The notes beneath the pieces were generated by a model that made no database searches, was not told the origin of the DNA, and was given only the letters and a program-made list of their open reading frames with translations. Made by a program: the position numbers and the translations under genes. Positions 10,291 to 24,000 of a DNA stretch of 64,000 bases are shown in pieces (position 1 is the stretch's first letter; each line of letters opens with the position of its first letter). Source of the stretch: Petrolisthes cinctipes (taxonomy: Eukaryota > Arthropoda > Malacostraca > Decapoda > Porcellanidae); NCBI GenBank assembly GCA_033782935.1, contig JAWQEG010000287.1:62001-126000 (forward strand), written 5' to 3'.

Positions 10291-11631
10291 CGAGAATTCG
10301 GTATTTTTGGGTCCCAGAAGCGATCTGTACATGCCTACTCCTTGCTAGAATTTTTTCAAGATACAGACCCAAAACATGCTCAAAATCGATATTTTAGGTG
10401 CAAAAAGTCGATATGTGCATGCATCCTATGTACCCGGTTATATCCCAAATTCTGGCTCAAAACCCCCAAAAATTCGATATTTTTGGGTCCCAGAAGCGAT
10501 CTGTACATGCCTACTCAGTGCTAGAGTATTTTCAAAATACAGTCCTAAAACATGCTGAAAATCGATATTTTTGCTTCCTAAAGTCAATATGTGTATGTAT
10601 CTTCTGTACCCGTCTATATCCCAAATTCAGGTTCAAAACACTTGAAAATTCGATATTTTTGGGTCCCACAAGCAATCTGTACATGCCTACTTCTTGCTAG
10701 AATGTTTTCAAGATACAGACCCAAAACATCCTCAAAATCGATATTTTAGGTGCAAAAAGTCGAAATGTGCATGCATCTTCTGTACCCGTTTATATCTCAA
10801 ATTCAGGCTCAAAACAACCTAAAATTCGATATTTTTGGGTCCCAGAAGCGATCTGTACATGCCTACTCCGTGTTAATGTATTTTCAAAATACAGGCCCAA
10901 AACATGCTGAAAATCTATATATTAGGTGCCCAAAGTCAATATGTGTATGCATCTTCTGTACCCGTCTATATCCCAAATTCAGGTTCAAAACACCAGAAAA
11001 TTCGGTATTTTTGGGTCCCAGAAGCGATCTGTACATGCCTACTCCTTGCTAGAATTTTTTCATATACAAACCCAAGACATGCTCAAAATCGATATTTTAG
11101 GTGCAAAAAGTCGATATGTGCATGCATCTTCTGTACCCGTTTATATCTCAAATTCAGGCTCAAAACACCTGAAAATTCCATATTTTTGGGTCCCTTAAGC
11201 GATCTGTACATGCATACTCAGTGCTAAAATCTTTTTAAAATACTGGCCCAAAACATGCTGAAAATCTATATATTAGGTGCCCAAAGTCAATATGTGCATG
11301 CATCTTCTGTACCCGTCTATATCCCAAATTCAGGTTCAAAACACCCAAAAAATCTATATTTTTGTGTCCCAGAAGCGATCTGTACATTCCTAGTCCGTGT
11401 TAATGTATTTTCAAAATACAGGCCCAAAACATGCTGAAAATCTATATTTTATGTGCCCAAAGTCAATATGTGTATGCATCTTCTGTACCCGTCTATATCC
11501 CAAATTCACGTTCAAAACACCCGAATATTCAATATTTTTGGGTCCCAAAAGCAATGTGTACATGCATACTCCGTGTTAGAGTATTTTCAAAATACAGGCC
11601 TAAAACATGCTGAAAATCGATATTTTAGCTG
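10291..11631 (+). repeat. 16-monomer internal repeat of the 28-mer, right arm
   Basis: This is the partner of 7480-8820 at +2,811 bp. Private changes include CTTCCTAAAG (left arm CTTCCCAAAG), TTTTTTCATATAC in place of TGTTTTCAGATAC, and ACCAGAAAATTCGG. Both arms are copied again in the second 28-mer, at 12402-13742 and 15213-16553. Confidence 0.8.
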
Positions 11632-11949
11632 CCCAAAGTCAATATGTGTATGTATCTTCTGTACCCGTCTATATCCCAAATTCAGGCTCAAAACACCCGA
11701 AAATTCGATATTTTTGGGTCCCTGAAGCCATCTGTACATGCCTACTGCGTGTTAGAGTATTTTCAAAATACAGGCCAAAAAACATGCTCAAAATCGATAT
11801 TTTATGTGCAAAAAGTCGATATGTGCATGCATCTTGTGTACCCGTTTATATCTCAAATTCAGGCTCAAAACACCCGAAAATTCGATATTTTTGGGTCCCA
11901 GAAGCGATCTGGACATGCCTACTCCTTGCTAGAATGTTTTCAAGATACT

Positions 11950-14900
11950 GACCAAAAACATGCTCAAAATCGATATTTTAAGTGCAAAAAGTCGATATAT
12001 GCATGCATCTTCTGTACCCGTTTATATCTCAAATTCAGGCTCAAAACTCCGAAAATTCGATATTTTTGGGTCCCTTAAGCAATCTGCACATGCCTACTCA
12101 GTGCTAGAATGTTTTTAAAATACAGGCTTAAAACATGCTATAAATCGATATTTTAGGTGTCCAAAGTCGATATGTGCATGCATCTTCTGTACCCGTTTAT
12201 ATCTCAAATTCAGGCTCAAAACACCCAAAAAATCGATATTTTTGTGTCTCAGAAGCGATCTGTACATGCCTACACAGTGTTAGAGTATTTTCAAAATACA
12301 GGACCAAAACATGCTTAAAATCGATATTTTAGGTGCCCAAAGTTGATATGTACATGCATCTTCTGTATCCGTTTATATCGCAAATTCAGGCTCAAAACAC
12401 CAGAAAATTCGGTATTTTTGGGTCCCAGAAGCGATCTGTACATGCCTACTCCTTGCTAGAATTTTTTCAAGATACAGACCCAAAACATGCTCAAAATCGA
12501 TATTTTAGGTGCAAAAAGTCGATATGTGCATGCATCCTCTGTACCCGGTTATATCCCAAATTCTGGCTCAAAACCCCCGAAAGTTCGATATTTTTGGGTC
12601 CCAGAAGCGATCTGTACATGCCTACTCAGTGCTAGAATATTTTCAAAATACAGGCCTAAAACATGCTGAAAATCGATATTTTTGCTTCCCAAAGTCAATA
12701 TGTGTATGTATCTTCTGTACCCGTCTATATCCCAAATTCAGGTTCAAAACACTTGAAAATTCGATATTTTTGGGTCCCAGAAGCAATCTGTACATGCCTA
12801 CTTCTTGCTAGAATGTTTTCAAGATACAGACCCAAAACATCCTCAAAATCGATATTTTAGGTGCAAAAAGTCGAAATGTGCATGCATCTTCTGTACCCGT
12901 TTATATCTCAAATTCAGGCTCAAAACAACCTAAAATTCGATATTTTTGGGTCCCAGAAGCGATCTGTACATGCCTACTCCGTGTTAATGTATTTTCAAAA
13001 TACAGGCCCAAAACATGCTGAAAATCTATATATTAGGTGCCCAAAGTCAATATGTGTATGCATCTTCTGTACCCGTCTATATCCCAAATTCAGGTTCAAA
13101 ACACCCGAAAATTCGGTATTTTTGGGTCCCAGAAGCGATCTGTACATGCCTACTCCTTGCTAGAATGTTTTCAGATACAAACCCAAGACATGCTCAAAAT
13201 CGATATTTTAGGTGCAAAAAGTCGATATGTGCATGCATCTTCTGTACCCGTTTATATCTCAAATTCAGGCACAAAACACCTGAAAATTCCATATTTTTGG
13301 GTCCCTTAAGCGATCTGTACATGCATACTCAGTGCTAGAATCTTTTTAAAATACAGGCCCAAAACATGCTGAAAATCTATATATTAGGTGCCCAAAGTCA
13401 ATATGTGCATGCATCTTCTGTACACGTCTATATCCCAAATTCAGGTTCAAAACATCCAAAAAATCGATATTTTTGTGTCCCAGAAGCGATCTGTACATTC
13501 CTAGTCCGTGTTAATGTATTTTTAAAATACAGGCCCAAAACATGCTGAAAATCTATATTTTATGTGCCCAAAGTCAATATGTGTATGCATCTTCTGTACC
13601 CGTCTATATCCCAAATTCACGTTCAAAACACCCGAATATTCAATATTTTTGGGTCCCAAAAGCAATGTGTACATGCATACTCCGTGTTAGAGTATTTTCA
13701 AAATACAGGCCTAAAACATGCTGAAAATCGATATTTTAGCTGCCCAAAGGCTTTATGTGTATGTATCTTCTGTACCCGTCTATATCCCAAATTCAGGTTC
13801 AAAACAGTCGAAAATTCGATATTTTTGGTCCCAGAAGCAATCTGTACATGCCTACTCCTTGCTAGAATTTTTTAAGATACAAACACAAGATATGCTCAAA
13901 ATCGATATTTTAGGTGCAAAAAGTCGATATGCGCATGCATCTTCTGTACCCGTTTATATCTCAAATTCAGGCTCAAAACACCCGAAAATTCCATATTTTT
14001 GGGTCCCTTAAGCGATCTGTACATGCATACTCAGTGCAAGAATCTTTTTAAAATACAGGCCCAAAACATGCTGAAAATCTATATATTAGGTGCCCAAAGT
14101 CAATATGTGCATGCATCTTCTGTACCCGTCTATATCCCAAATTCAGGTTCAAAACACCCAAAAAATCGATATTTTTGTGTCCCAGAAGCGATCTGTACAT
14201 TCCTACTCCGTGTTAATGTATTTTCAAAATACAGGCCCAAAACATGCTATAAATCGATATTTTAGGTGCCCAAAGTCAATATGTGTATGCATCTTCTGTA
14301 CCAGTCTATATCCCAAATTCTGGCTCAAAACCCCCGAAAATTCGGTATTTTTGGGTCCCAGAAACGATCTGTACATGCCTACTCCTTGCTAGAATTTTTT
14401 CAAGATACAGACCCAAAACATACTCAAAATCGATATTTTAGGTGCAAAAAGTCGATATGTGCATGCATCCTCTGTACCGGGTTATATCCCAAATTCTGGC
14501 TCAAAACCCCCGAAAATTCGATATTTTTGGGTCCCAGAAGCGATCTGTACATGCCTACTCCGTGTTAATGTATTTTCAAAATACAGGCCCAAAACATGCT
14601 GAAAATCTATATTTTATGTGCCCAAAGTCAATATGTGTATGCATCTTCTGTACCCGTCTATATCCCAAATTCACGTTCAAAACACCCGAATATTCAATAT
14701 TTTTGGGTCCCAAAAGCAATGTGTACATGCATACTCCGTGTTAGAGTAATTTCAAAATACAGGCCTAAAACATGCTGAAAATCGATATTTTAGCTGCCCA
14801 AAGTCAATATGTGTATTTATCTTCTGTACCCGTCTATATCCCAAATTCAGGTTCAAAACAGTCGAAAATTCGATATTTTTGGGTCCCAGAAGCAATCTGT

Positions 14901-16871
14901 ACATGCCTACTCCTTGCTAGAATTTTTTAAGATACAAACCCAAGACATGCTCAAAATCGATATTTTATGTGCAAAAAGTCAATATGTGCATGCATCTTCT
15001 GTACCCGTTTATATCTCAAATTCAGGCTCAAAACTCCGAAAATTCGATATTTTTGGGTCCCTTAAGCAATCTGCACATGCCTACTCAGTGCTAGAATGTT
15101 TTTAAAATACAGGCTTAAAACATGCTATAAATCGATATTTTAGGTGTCCAAAGTCGATATGTGCATGCATCTTCTGTACCCGTTTATATCTCAAATTCAG
15201 GCTCAAAACACCCGAGAATTCGGTATTTTTGGGTCCCAGAAGCGATCTGTACATGCCTACTCCTTGCTAGAATTTTTTCAAGATACAGACCCAAAACATG
15301 CTCAAAATCGATATTTTAGGTGCAAAAAGTCGATATGTGCATGCATCCTATGTACCCGGTTATATCCCAAATTCTGGCTCAAAACCCCCAAAAATTCGAT
15401 ATTTTTGGGTCCCAGAAGCGATCTGTACATGCCTACTCAGTGCTAGAGTATTTTCAAAATACAGTCCTAAAACATGCTGAAAATCGATATTTTTGCTTCC
15501 TAAAGTCAATATGTGTATGTATCTTCTGTACCCGTCTATATCCCAAATTCAGGTTCAAAACACTTGAAAATTCGATATTTTTGGGTCCCACAAGCAATCT
15601 GTACATGCCTACTTCTTGCTAGAATGTTTTCAAGATACAGACCCAAAACATCCTCAAAATCGATATTTTAGGTGCAAAAAGTCGAAATGTGCATGCATCT
15701 TCTGTACCCGTTTATATCTCAAATTCAGGCTCAAAACAACCTAAAATTCGATATTTTTGGGTCCCAGAAGCGATCTGTACATGCCTACTCCGTGTTAATG
15801 TATTTTCAAAATACAGGCCCAAAACATGCTGAAAATCTATATATTAGGTGCCCAAAGTCAATATGTGTATGCATCTTCTGTACCCGTCTATATCCCAAAT
15901 TCAGGTTCAAAACACCAGAAAATTCGGTATTTTTGGGTCCCAGAAGCGATCTGTACATGCCTACTCCTTGCTAGAATTTTTTCATATACAAACCCAAGAC
16001 ATGCTCAAAATCGATATTTTAGGTGCAAAAAGTCGATATGTGCATGCATCTTCTGTACCCGTTTATATCTCAAATTCAGGCTCAAAACACCTGAAAATTC
16101 CATATTTTTGGGTCCCTTAAGCGATCTGTACATGCATACTCAGTGCTAAAATCTTTTTAAAATACTGGCCCAAAACATGCTGAAAATCTATATATTAGGT
16201 GCCCAAAGTCAATATGTGCATGCATCTTCTGTACCCGTCTATATCCCAAATTCAGGTTCAAAACACCCAAAAAATCTATATTTTTGTGTCCCAGAAGCGA
16301 TCTGTACATTCCTAGTCCGTGTTAATGTATTTTCAAAATACAGGCCCAAAACATGCTGAAAATCTATATTTTATGTGCCCAAAGTCAATATGTGTATGCA
16401 TCTTCTGTACCCGTCTATATCCCAAATTCACGTTCAAAACACCCGAATATTCAATATTTTTGGGTCCCAAAAGCAATGTGTACATGCATACTCCGTGTTA
16501 GAGTATTTTCAAAATACAGGCCTAAAACATGCTGAAAATCGATATTTTAGCTGCCCAAAGTCAATATGTGTATGTATCTTCTGTACCCGTCTATATCCCA
16601 AATTCAGGCTCAAAACACCCGAAAATTCGATATTTTTGGGTCCCTGAAGCCATCTGTACATGCCTACTGCGTGTTAGAGTATTTTCAAAATACAGGCCAA
16701 AAAACATGCTCAAAATCGATATTTTATGTGCAAAAAGTCGATATGTGCATGCATCTTGTGTACCCGTTTATATCTCAAATTCAGGCTCAAAACACCCGAA
16801 AATTCGATATTTTTGGGTCCCAGAAGCGATCTGGACATGCCTACTCCTTGCTAGAATGTTTTCAAGATACT
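11950..16871 (+). repeat. 28-monomer HOR unit, copy 2 (4,922 bp)
   Basis: This is the second copy. Identity at period 4,922 continues into the following sequence until 12225 / 17147, where AAAACACCCAAAAAATCG meets AAAACACCAGAGAATTCG. The periodic tract is therefore 7028-17147, or 2.06 units. Apparent perfect identity means either a very recent unequal exchange or an assembly duplication; the sequence alone cannot separate these. Confidence 0.92.
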
Positions 16872-18490
16872 GACCAAAAACATGCTCAAAATCGATATTT
16901 TAAGTGCAAAAAGTCGATATATGCATGCATCTTCTGTACCCGTTTATATCTCAAATTCAGGCTCAAAACTCCGAAAATTCGATATTTTTGGGTCCCTTAA
17001 GCAATCTGCACATGCCTACTCAGTGCTAGAATGTTTTTAAAATACAGGCTTAAAACATGCTATAAATCGATATTTTAGGTGTCCAAAGTCGATATGTGCA
17101 TGCATCTTCTGTACCCGTTTATATCTCAAATTCAGGCTCAAAACACCAGAGAATTCGGTATTTTTGGGTCCCAGAAGCGATCTGTACATGCCTACTCCTT
17201 GCTAGAATTTTTTCAAGATACAGACCCAAAACATGCTCAAAATCGATATTTTAGGTGCAAAAAGTCGATATGTGCATGCATCCTCTGTACCCGGTTATAT
17301 CCCAAATTCTGGCTCAAAACCCCCAAAAATTCGATATTTTTGGGTCCCAGAAGCGATCTGTACATGCCTACTCAGTGCTAGAATATTTTCAAAATACAGG
17401 CCTAAAACATGCTCAAAATCTATATTTTTGCTTCCTAAATTCAATATGTGTATGTATCTTCTGTACCCGTCTATATCCCAAATTCAGGTTCAAAACACTT
17501 GAAAATTCGATATTTTTGGGTCCCAGAAGCAATCTGTACATGCCTACTTCTTGCTAGAATGTTTTCAAGATACAGACCCAAAACATCCTCAAAATCGATA
17601 TTTTAGGTGCAAAAAGTCGAAATGTGCATGCATCTTCTGTACCCTTTTATATCTCAAATTCAGACTCAAAACAACCTAAAATTCGATATTTTTGGGTCCC
17701 AGAAGCGATCTGTACATGCCTACTCCGTGTTAATGTATTTTCAAAATACAGGCCCAAAACATGCTGAAAATCTATATATTAGGTGCCCAAAGTCAATATG
17801 TGTATGCATCTTCTGTACCCGTCTATATCCCAAATTCAGGTTCAAAACACCAGAAAATTCGGTATTTTTGGGTCCCAGAAGCGATCTGTACATGCCTACT
17901 CCTTGCTAGAATGTTTTCAGATACAAACCCAAGACATGCTCAAAATCGATATTTTAGGTGCAAAAAGTCGATATGTGCATGCATCTTCTGTACCCGTTTA
18001 TATCTCAAATTCAGGCTCAAAACACCTGAAAATTCCATATTTTTGGGTCCCTTAAGCGATCTGTACATGCATACTCAGTGCTAGAATCTTTTTAAAATAC
18101 AGGCCCAAAACATGCTGAAAATCTATATATTAGGTGCCCAAAGTCAATATGTGCATGCATCATCTGTACCCGTCTATATCCCAAATTCAGGTTCAAAACA
18201 CCCAAAAAATCGATATTTTTGTGTCCCAGAAGCGATCTGTACATTCCTAGTCCGTGTTAATGTATTTTCAAAATACAGGCCCAAAACATGCTGAAAATCT
18301 ATATTTTATGTGCCCAAAGTCAATATGTGTATGCATCTTCTGTACCCGTCTATATCCCAAATTCACGTTCAAAACACCCGAATATTCAATATTTTTGGGT
18401 CCCAAAAGCAATGTGTACATGCATACTCCGTGTTAGAGTATTTTCAAAATACAGGCCTAAAACATGCTGAAAATCGATATTTTAGCTGCC
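16872..18490 (+). repeat. Shortened third copy of the 28-mer HOR
   Basis: From 16872 the sequence repeats the start of the 28-mer unit to 17147. It then switches in register to a part 1,935 bp (11 monomers) upstream: 17148-18490 resembles 15213-16555, with scattered differences such as CTCAAAATCTATATTTTTGC near 17412 and ACCCTTTTAT near 17641. Seventeen of 28 monomers are therefore skipped. The differences show this segment is older than, or derived from another source than, the identical pair before it. Confidence 0.82.
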
Positions 18491-19714
18491 CAAAGTCGAT
18501 ATGTGCAAGCATCTTCTGTATCCGTCTATATCCCAAATTCAGGTTCAAAACACCCGAAAATTCGATATTTTTGGGTCCCAGAAGCGATCTGTACATGCCT
18601 ACTCCTTGCTAGAATTTTTTAAGATACAAACCCAAGACATGCTCAAAATCGATATTTTATGTGCAAAAAGTCGATATGTGCATGCATCTTGTGTACCCGT
18701 TTATATCTCAAATTCAGGCTCAAAACACCCGAAAATTCGATATTTTTGGGTCTCAGAAGCGATCTGTACATGCCTACTCCTTGCTAGAATGTTTTCAAGA
18801 TACAGACCAAAAACATGCTCAAAATCGATATTTTAAGTGCAAAAAGTCGATATATGAATGCATCTTCTGTACCCGTTTATATCTCAAATTCAGGCTCAAA
18901 ACTCCGAAAATTCGATATTTTTGGGTCCCTTAAGCAATCTGCACATGCCTACTCAGTGCTAGAATATTTTTAAAATACAGGCTTAAAACATGCTATAAAT
19001 CGATATTTTAGGTGTCCAAAGTCGATATGTGCATGCATCTTCTGTACCCGTTTATATCTCAAATTCAGGCTCAAAACACCCAAAAAATCGATATTTTTGT
19101 GTCTCAGAAGTGATCTGTACATGCCTACACAGTGTTAGAGTATTTTCAAAATACAGGACCAAAACATGCTTAAAATCGATATTTCAGGTGCCCAAAGTCG
19201 ATATGTACATGCATCTTCTGTATCCGTTTATATCTCAAATTCAGGCTCAAAACACCCGAAAATTCGATTATTTTGGGTTCCAGAAGCGATCTGTACGTGT
19301 CTACTCAGTGTTAGAGTATTTTAAAAATACAGGCCCAAAACATGCTCAAAATCGATATTTTGGGTGCCCAAAGTCGATATGTGCATGCATCTTCTGTACC
19401 CGTTTATATCTAAAATTCAGGCTCAAAACACCCGAAAATTCGATATTTTTGGGTCCCAAAAGCGATCTGTACGTGCACACTCCGTGTTAGAGTGTTTTTA
19501 AAATACAGGCCCAAAACATGCTCAAAATCGATATTTTGGGTGCCCAAAGTCGATATGTGCATGCATCTTCTGTACCCGTTTATATATCAAATTAAGACTC
19601 AAAACACCCGAATATTCGATATTTTTGGGTCTCAAAAGCAATGTGTACATACATACTCCGTGTTAGAGTATTTTCAAAATACAGGCCTAAAACATGCTGA
19701 AAATCGATATTTTA
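18491..19714 (+). repeat. Linking monomers including a fourth start of the 28-mer unit
   Basis: A monomer with GTGCAAGCATC near 18505 leads into a CATCTTGTGTACC monomer. Types E and D follow at 18800-19160, matching 6884-7380 and 11806-12300. Private changes are ATATGAATGC near 18852 and CAGAAGTGATC near 19106. From 19200 onward come a variant with CGATTATTTTGGG and CGTGTCTAC near 19265 and monomers with TATATATCAAATTAAG near 19580. No gene or other element is present. Confidence 0.8.
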
Positions 19715-21999
19715 GCTGCCCAAAGTCAATATGTGTATGCATCTTCTGTACCCGTCTATATCCCAAATTCACGTTCAAAACACTCGAAAATTCGATATTT
19801 TTGGGTCCCAGAAGCAATCTGTACGTGCCTACTTCTTGCTAGAATGTTTTCAAGATACAAACCCAAAACATGCTCAAAATCGATATTTTAGGAGCAAAAA
19901 GTCGAAATGTGCATGCATCCTCTGTACCCGTTTATATCTCAAATTCAGGCTCAAAACTCCGAAAATTCGGTTTTTTTGGGTCCCTTAAGCAATCTGCACA
20001 TGCCTACTCAGTGCTAGAATGTTTTTAAAATACAGGCTTAAAACATGCTATAAATCGATATTTTAGGTGTCCAAAGTCGATATGTGCATGTATCTTCTGA
20101 ATCCGTTTATATCTCAAATTCAGGCTCAAAACACCCAAAAAATCGATATTTTCGTGTCCCAGAAGCGATCTGTACATGCCTACTCCGTGTTAATGTATTT
20201 TCAAATTACAGGCCCAAAACATGCTGAAAATCTATATTTTATGTGCCCAAAGTCAATATGTGTATGCATCTTCTGTACTCGTCTATATCCCAAATTCAGG
20301 TTCAAAACACCAGAAAATTCGGTATTTTTGGGTCCTACAAGCGATCTGTACATGCCTACTCATTGCTTGAATTTTTTCAAGATACAGACCCAAAACATGC
20401 TCAAAATCGATATTTTAGGTGCAAAAAGTCGATATGTGCATGCATCCTCTGTACCCGGTTATATCCCAAATTCTGGCTCAAAACACCCGAAAATTCGATA
20501 TTTTTGGATCCCCGAAGCGATCTGTACATGCCTACTCAGTGCTAGAATATTTTCAAATTATACGCCCAAAACATACTAAAAATCGATATTTTGGGTGCCA
20601 AAGTCGATATGTGCATGCATCTTCTGTACCCGTTTATATCTCAAATTCAGGCTCAAAACACCCAAAAAATCGATATTTTTGTGTCCCAGAAGCGATCTGT
20701 ACATGTCTACACCGTGCTATAGTATTTTCAAAATACAGGACCAAAACATGCTCATAATCGATATTTTAGGTTCCCAAAGTCGATATGTGCATGCATCTTC
20801 TGTACCAGTTCATATCTCAAATTCAGGCTCAGAACACCCTAAAATTCGATTTATTTGGGTTCCAGAAGCGATCTGTACGTGTCTACTCAGTGTTAGAGTA
20901 TTTTAAAAATACAGGCCCAAAACATGCTCAAAATCGATATTTTGGGTGCCCAAAGTCGATATGTGCATGCATCTTCTGTACCCGTTTATATCTCAAATTC
21001 AGACTCAAAACACCCGAATATTCGATATTTTTGGGTCCCAAAAGCAATGTGTACATGCATACTCCGTGTTAGAGTATTTTCAAAATACAGGCCTAAAACA
21101 TGCTGAAAATCGATATTTTAGCTGCCCAAAGTCAATATGTGTATACATCTTCTGAACCCGTCTATATCCCAAATTCAGGTTTAAAACACTCGAAAATTCG
21201 ATATTTTTGGGTCCCAGAAGCAATCTGTACATGCCTACTTCTTGCTAGAATGTTTTCAAGATACAAACCCAAAACATGCTTAAAATCGATATTTTAGGTG
21301 CAAAAAGTCGAAATGTGCATGCATCTTCTGTACCCGTTTATATCTCAAATTCAGGCTCAAAACACCCGAAAATTCAATATTTTTGGATCCCCAAATCAAT
21401 ATGTACATGCCTACTCCGTGTTAGAGTATTTTCAAAATACAGGCCCAAAACATGCTCAAAATCGATATTTTAGTTGCCCAAAGTCGATATGTGCATGCAT
21501 CTTCTGTATCCGTCTATATCCCAAATTCAGGTTCAAAACACCCGAAAATTCGATATTTTTGGGTTCCAGAAGCGATCTGTACATGTCTACTCCTTGCTAG
21601 AATTTTTAAAGATACAAACCCAAGACATGCTCAAAATCGATATTTTAGGTGCAAAAAGTCGATATGTGCATTCATCTTCTGTACCCGTTTATATCTCAAA
21701 TTCAGGCTCAAAACACCTGAAAATTCCATATTTTTGGGTCCCTTAAGCGATCTGTACATGCATACTCAGTGCTAGAATGTTTTTAAAATACAGGCCCAAA
21801 ACATGCTGAAAATCTATATATTAGGTGCCCAAAGTCAATATGTGCATGCATCTTCTGTACCCGTCTATATCCCAAATTCAGGTTCAAAACACCCAAAAAA
21901 TCGACATTTTTGTGTCCCAGAAGCGATCTGTACATGCCTACTCCGTGTTAATGTATTTTCAAAATACAGGCCCAAAACATGCTGAAAATCTATATTTTA
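19715..21999 (+). repeat. 13-monomer HOR unit, full copy (2,285 bp)
   Basis: The order of variants here is repeated 2,285 bp downstream: AAATTCACGTTC, TGTACGTGCC, TTCGGTTTTTTTGGG, GCATGTATCTTCTGAATCC, ATATTTTCGTGTCCC, GGGTCCTACAAGC, TTTTTGGATCCCCGAAGC, CATGCTCATAATCG and a type F monomer. The match runs continuously to about 21175 / 23460. A further 352 bp here, 21176-21527, have no counterpart in the second copy; after them the match resumes at +1,933 bp. Confidence 0.85.
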
Positions 22000-24000
22000 T
22001 GTGCCCAAAGTCAATATGTGTATGCATCTTCTGTACCCGTCTATATCCCAAATTCACGTTCAAAACACTCGAAAATTCGATATTTTTGGGTCCCAGAAGC
22101 AATCTGTACGTGCCTACTTCTTGCTATAATGTTTTCAAGATACAAACCCAAAACATGCTCAAAATCGTTATTTTAGGTGCAAAAAGTCGAAATGTGCATG
22201 CATCCTCTGTACACGTTTATATCTCAAATTCAGGCTCAAAACTCCGAAAATTCGGTTTTTTTGGGTCCCTTAAGCAATCTGCACATGCCTACTCAGTGCT
22301 AGAATGTTTTTAAAATACAGGCTTAAAACATGCTATAAATCGATATTTTAGGTGTCCAAAGTCGATATGTGCATGTATCTTCTGAATCCGTTTATATCTC
22401 AAATTCTGGCTCAAAACACCCAAAAAATCGATATTTTCGTGTCCCAGAAGCGATCTGTACATGCCTACTCCGTGTTAATGTATTTTCAAAATACAGGCCC
22501 AAAACATGCTGAAAATCTATATTTTATGTGCCCAAAGTCAATATGTGTATGCATCTTCTGTACCCGTCTATATCCCAAATTCAGGTTCAAAACACCAGAA
22601 AATTCGGTATTTTTGGGTCCTACAAGCGATCTGTACATGCCTACTCATTGCTAGAATTTTTTCAAGATACAGACCCAAAACATGCTCAAAATCGATATTT
22701 TAGGTGCAAAAAGTCGATATGTGCATGCATCCTCTGTACCCGGTTATATCCCAAATTCTGGCTCAAAACACCCGAAAATTCGATATTTTTGGATCCCCGA
22801 AGCGATCTGTACATGCCTACTCAGTGCTAGAATATTTTCAAATTATACGCCCAAAACATACTAAAAATCGATATTTTGGGTGCCAAAGTCGATATGTGCA
22901 TGCATCTTCTGTACCCGTTTATATCTCAAATTCAGGCTCAAAACACCCAAAAAATCGATATTTTTGTGTCCCAGAAGCGATCTGTACATGTCTACACCGT
23001 GCTATAGTATTTTCAAAATACAGGCCCAAAACATGCTCATAATCGATATTTTAGGTTCCCAAAGTCGATATGTGCATGCATCTTCTGTACCCGTTCATAT
23101 CTCAAATTCAGGCTCAGAACACCCTAAAATTCGATTTATTTGGGTTCCAGAAGCGATCTGTACGTGTCTACTCAGTGTTAGAGTATTTTAAAAATACAGG
23201 CCCAAAACATGCACAAAATCGATATTTTGGGTGCCCAAAGTCGATATGTGCATGCATCTTCTGTACCCGTTTATATCTCAAATTCAGACTCAAAACACCC
23301 GAATATTCGATATTTTTGGGTCCCTAAAGCAATGTGTACATGCATACTCCGTGTTAGAGTATTTTCAAAATACAGGCCTAAAACATGCTGAAAATCGATA
23401 TTTTAGCTGCCCAAAGTCAATATGTGTATACATCTTCTGAACCCGTCTATATCCCAAATTCAGGTTCAAAACACCCGAAAATTCTATATTTTTGGGTTCC
23501 AGAAGCGATCTGTACATGCCTACTCCTTGCTAGAATTTTTTAAGATACAAACCCAAGACATGCTCAAAATCGATATTTTAGGTGCAAAAAGTCTATATGT
23601 GCATTCATCTTCTGTACCCGTTTATATCTCAAATTCAGGCTCAAAACACCTGAAAATTCCATATTTTTGGGTCCCTTAAGCGATCTGTACATGCATACTC
23701 AGTGCTAGAATGTTTTTAAAATACAGGCCCAAAACATGCTGAAAATCTATATATTAGGTGCCCAAAGTCAATATGTGCATGCATCTTCTGTACCCGTCTA
23801 TATCCCAAATTCAGGTTCAAAACACCCAAAAAATCGACATTTTTGTGTCCCAGAAGCGATCTGTACATGCCTACTCCGTGTTAATGTATTTTCAAAATAC
23901 AGGCCCAAAACATGCTGAAAATCTATATTTTATGTGCCCAAAGTCAATATGTGTATGCATCTTCTGTACCCGTCTATATCCCAAATTCACGTTCAAAACA
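22000..24000 (+). repeat. 13-monomer HOR unit, second copy lacking two monomers
   Basis: 22000-23460 repeats 19715-21175 at +2,285 bp, and 23460-24000 repeats 21527-22067 at +1,933 bp. The difference, 352 bp, is exactly two monomers, so this copy lost (or the first gained) two units by an in-register exchange. Private changes include CATGCACAAAATCG near 23210 and AAAGTCTATATGTG near 23590. The match stops near 24000 at ACCCGAATATTC. Confidence 0.85.

Larger units (their letters stand above)
7028..11949 (+). repeat. 28-monomer HOR unit, copy 1 (4,922 bp)
   Basis: This is the first copy of a 4,922-bp unit. I compared 7028-7440 with 11950-12362 base by base and found no difference. Elsewhere I checked rare markers: ATATCGCA at 7453 and 12375, AAAGGCTTT at 8824 and 13746, a one-base loss in TTTTTGGTCCC near 8900 and 13822, and TACTGGCCC near 11241 and 16163. 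All matched at exactly 4,922 bp. The last mismatch to the left is 7027 (A) against 11949 (T). The unit itself contains a 16-monomer internal repeat. Confidence 0.92.
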
